In this document: in pieces, positions 63,400 to 64,000 of the stretch
Layout of the letters: every line of letters starts with the position of its first letter
Numbering within the stretch: position 1 is the stretch's first letter
Source: CADEED01 sp020442965
GTDB taxonomy: Bacteria; Pseudomonadota; Gammaproteobacteria; Steroidobacterales; Steroidobacteraceae
Assembly: GCA_041395525.1 (NCBI GenBank)
Contig: JAWLAH010000005.1
Location: forward strand, 1-64,000
DNA: 64,000 nucleotides
Reading direction: 5' to 3'
Position numbers and translations under genes: made by a program
Notes under the pieces: model-generated
What the model was told of the DNA's origin: nothing
Database searches by the model: none
Seen by the model: only the letters and a program-made list of their open reading frames with translations

Positions 63400-64000
63400 A
63401 TGTTCTGTAGGCGCAATCCCACGTCGATGCTCGCTATCGCGTTGCTCGCCCTTTTGCTAGGCAGCCGCGCGGTCGCGGACCCTATCTCGATCCACATCGA
63501 CGGCCTAACCAAGGAGCTGGAAACCGCGGTGCGCGAGAATCTCGAGCTGCAGCAGTATGTCGAGCGCGATACGCATCCCACTGAACTGCGACGACTCACA
63601 GAACGCGGTGACGAGGAGATCCGCCGGGCGCTCGAGCCCTACGGCTACTACCATGCGGAGGTGACGAGCAGCCTCGAACAGAGTAACGGCGGACTGCGCG
63701 CAGAGTACCGCGTGCGCCTTGGCGAGCGTGTCATCGTCCGCAACAGCCGGGTAACCGTGACGGGTCCGGGCGGTGAACAGCCCGCAGTGCGGCGCGCGAT
63801 CGAGAGCTTTGCGCCCGCTGTCGGCGCCCCGCTCGATCACGGCCTGTACGAGGACAGCAAGGCGCGGATCACCGCGGCGCTACAGACTCGTGGCTACTTC
63901 GACGAGCAGCTCGAACGGCATCGAGTCGCGGTCACCCGGGCAACCCATAGCGCCACGATCGATCTCGCCTGGCAGAGCGGCGACCGCTATCGTATCGGCA
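63400..64000 (+). CDS. tamA: Translocation and assembly module subunit TamA, N-terminal part
   Basis: An open frame runs from the ATG at 63400 off the window edge (about 200 codons). It has a signal peptide (MLAIALLALLLGSRAVADPI), then POTRA-like repeats: LTKELETAVRENLELQQYVE, GDEEIRRALEPYGYYHAEV and a second unit ending ITAALQTRGYFDEQLERHRV. TamA is an Omp85-family outer-membrane protein that works with TamB in envelope assembly. The beta-barrel part lies outside the window. An alternative ATG at 63427 would shorten the signal peptide. Confidence 0.85.
   Translation, partial: MFCRRNPTSMLAIALLALLLGSRAVADPISIHIDGLTKELETAVRENLELQQYVERDTHPTELRRLTERGDEEIRRALEPYGYYHAEVTSSLEQSNGGLRAEYRVRLGERVIVRNSRVTVTGPGGEQPAVRRAIESFAPAVGAPLDHGLYEDSKARITAALQTRGYFDEQLERHRVAVTRATHSATIDLAWQSGDRYRIG

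Overview
The window is a GC-rich, densely packed chromosomal segment of a gammaproteobacterium. The gene orders accC-prmA-(DUF3426)-dusB-fis-purH and trxA-rho beside rhlB are classic for that class. The outer-membrane gene content (a large TonB-dependent receptor, an UrcA-family protein, OmpA with thrombospondin-type-3 repeats, HutX- and DUF1838-type secreted proteins) recalls Steroidobacteraceae/Nevskiales/Xanthomonadales-like bacteria; this placement is inference from gene content and style, not from a search. I saw no tRNA, rRNA, CRISPR array, intact insertion sequence or phage gene.

Layout. 1-9357: housekeeping block (accC end, prmA, dusB, fis, purH, purD, an alpha/beta hydrolase), with an inverted flavin monooxygenase and a formylglycine-generating-enzyme-like remnant between purH and purD. 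9338-13785: an outer-membrane lipoprotein, rho and trxA (minus), rhlB (plus). 13778-17283: yrfG-type phosphatase, a PHP-domain phosphoesterase, a YdcH-type small protein, an MscS channel and arfB. 17289-22299: a minus-strand set of a lipoprotein, an ATP-grasp ligase, a zinc metallopeptidase, a fused phosphatase/ADP-ribosylglycohydrolase and ttcA. 22296-28351: a broken M32 carboxypeptidase and a broken RND pump with its intact adaptor; the frame damage is confined to about 23300-24710. 28406-33809: an EamA permease, a serine-hydrolase-like protein lacking its catalytic residues, and a glycogen-synthesis locus (glgA, glgC) with a LEA-type lipoprotein. 33913-38150: a small cysteine-rich secreted protein, a PadR/small protein/nucleotidyltransferase operon, a lipoprotein, a DUF192 protein and OmpA. 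38284-45366: an S9 peptidase, a TPR/Asp-hydroxylase-like protein, a secreted protein and a TonB receptor. 45700-51242: a secreted protein, a DUF533 protein, an orphan PAS histidine kinase, class I fumarase, an UrcA protein and a DUF420 protein. 51468-56167: an exported HutX-like protein, an unknown membrane protein and a split MacAB exporter in one operon. 56174-59330: a second ABC exporter, an FMN reductase and a pirin facing a LysR regulator. 60397-64000: a DUF1838 protein, a broken racemase-like gene, a cupin, a DUF454 protein and the start of tamA.

Genes likely to act together: purH and purD in purine synthesis; glgC and glgA in glycogen synthesis; trxA-rho as a translationally coupled pair; the ttcA-to-ATP-grasp operon as a possible peptide-ligation/hydrolysis module with ADP-ribose removal; and the HutX-like/membrane protein/MacAB operon as a possible envelope heme or tetrapyrrole-handling exporter. 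The last two, with the PadR/nucleotidyltransferase operon and the localized frame-damage patches, are the best candidates for something new.
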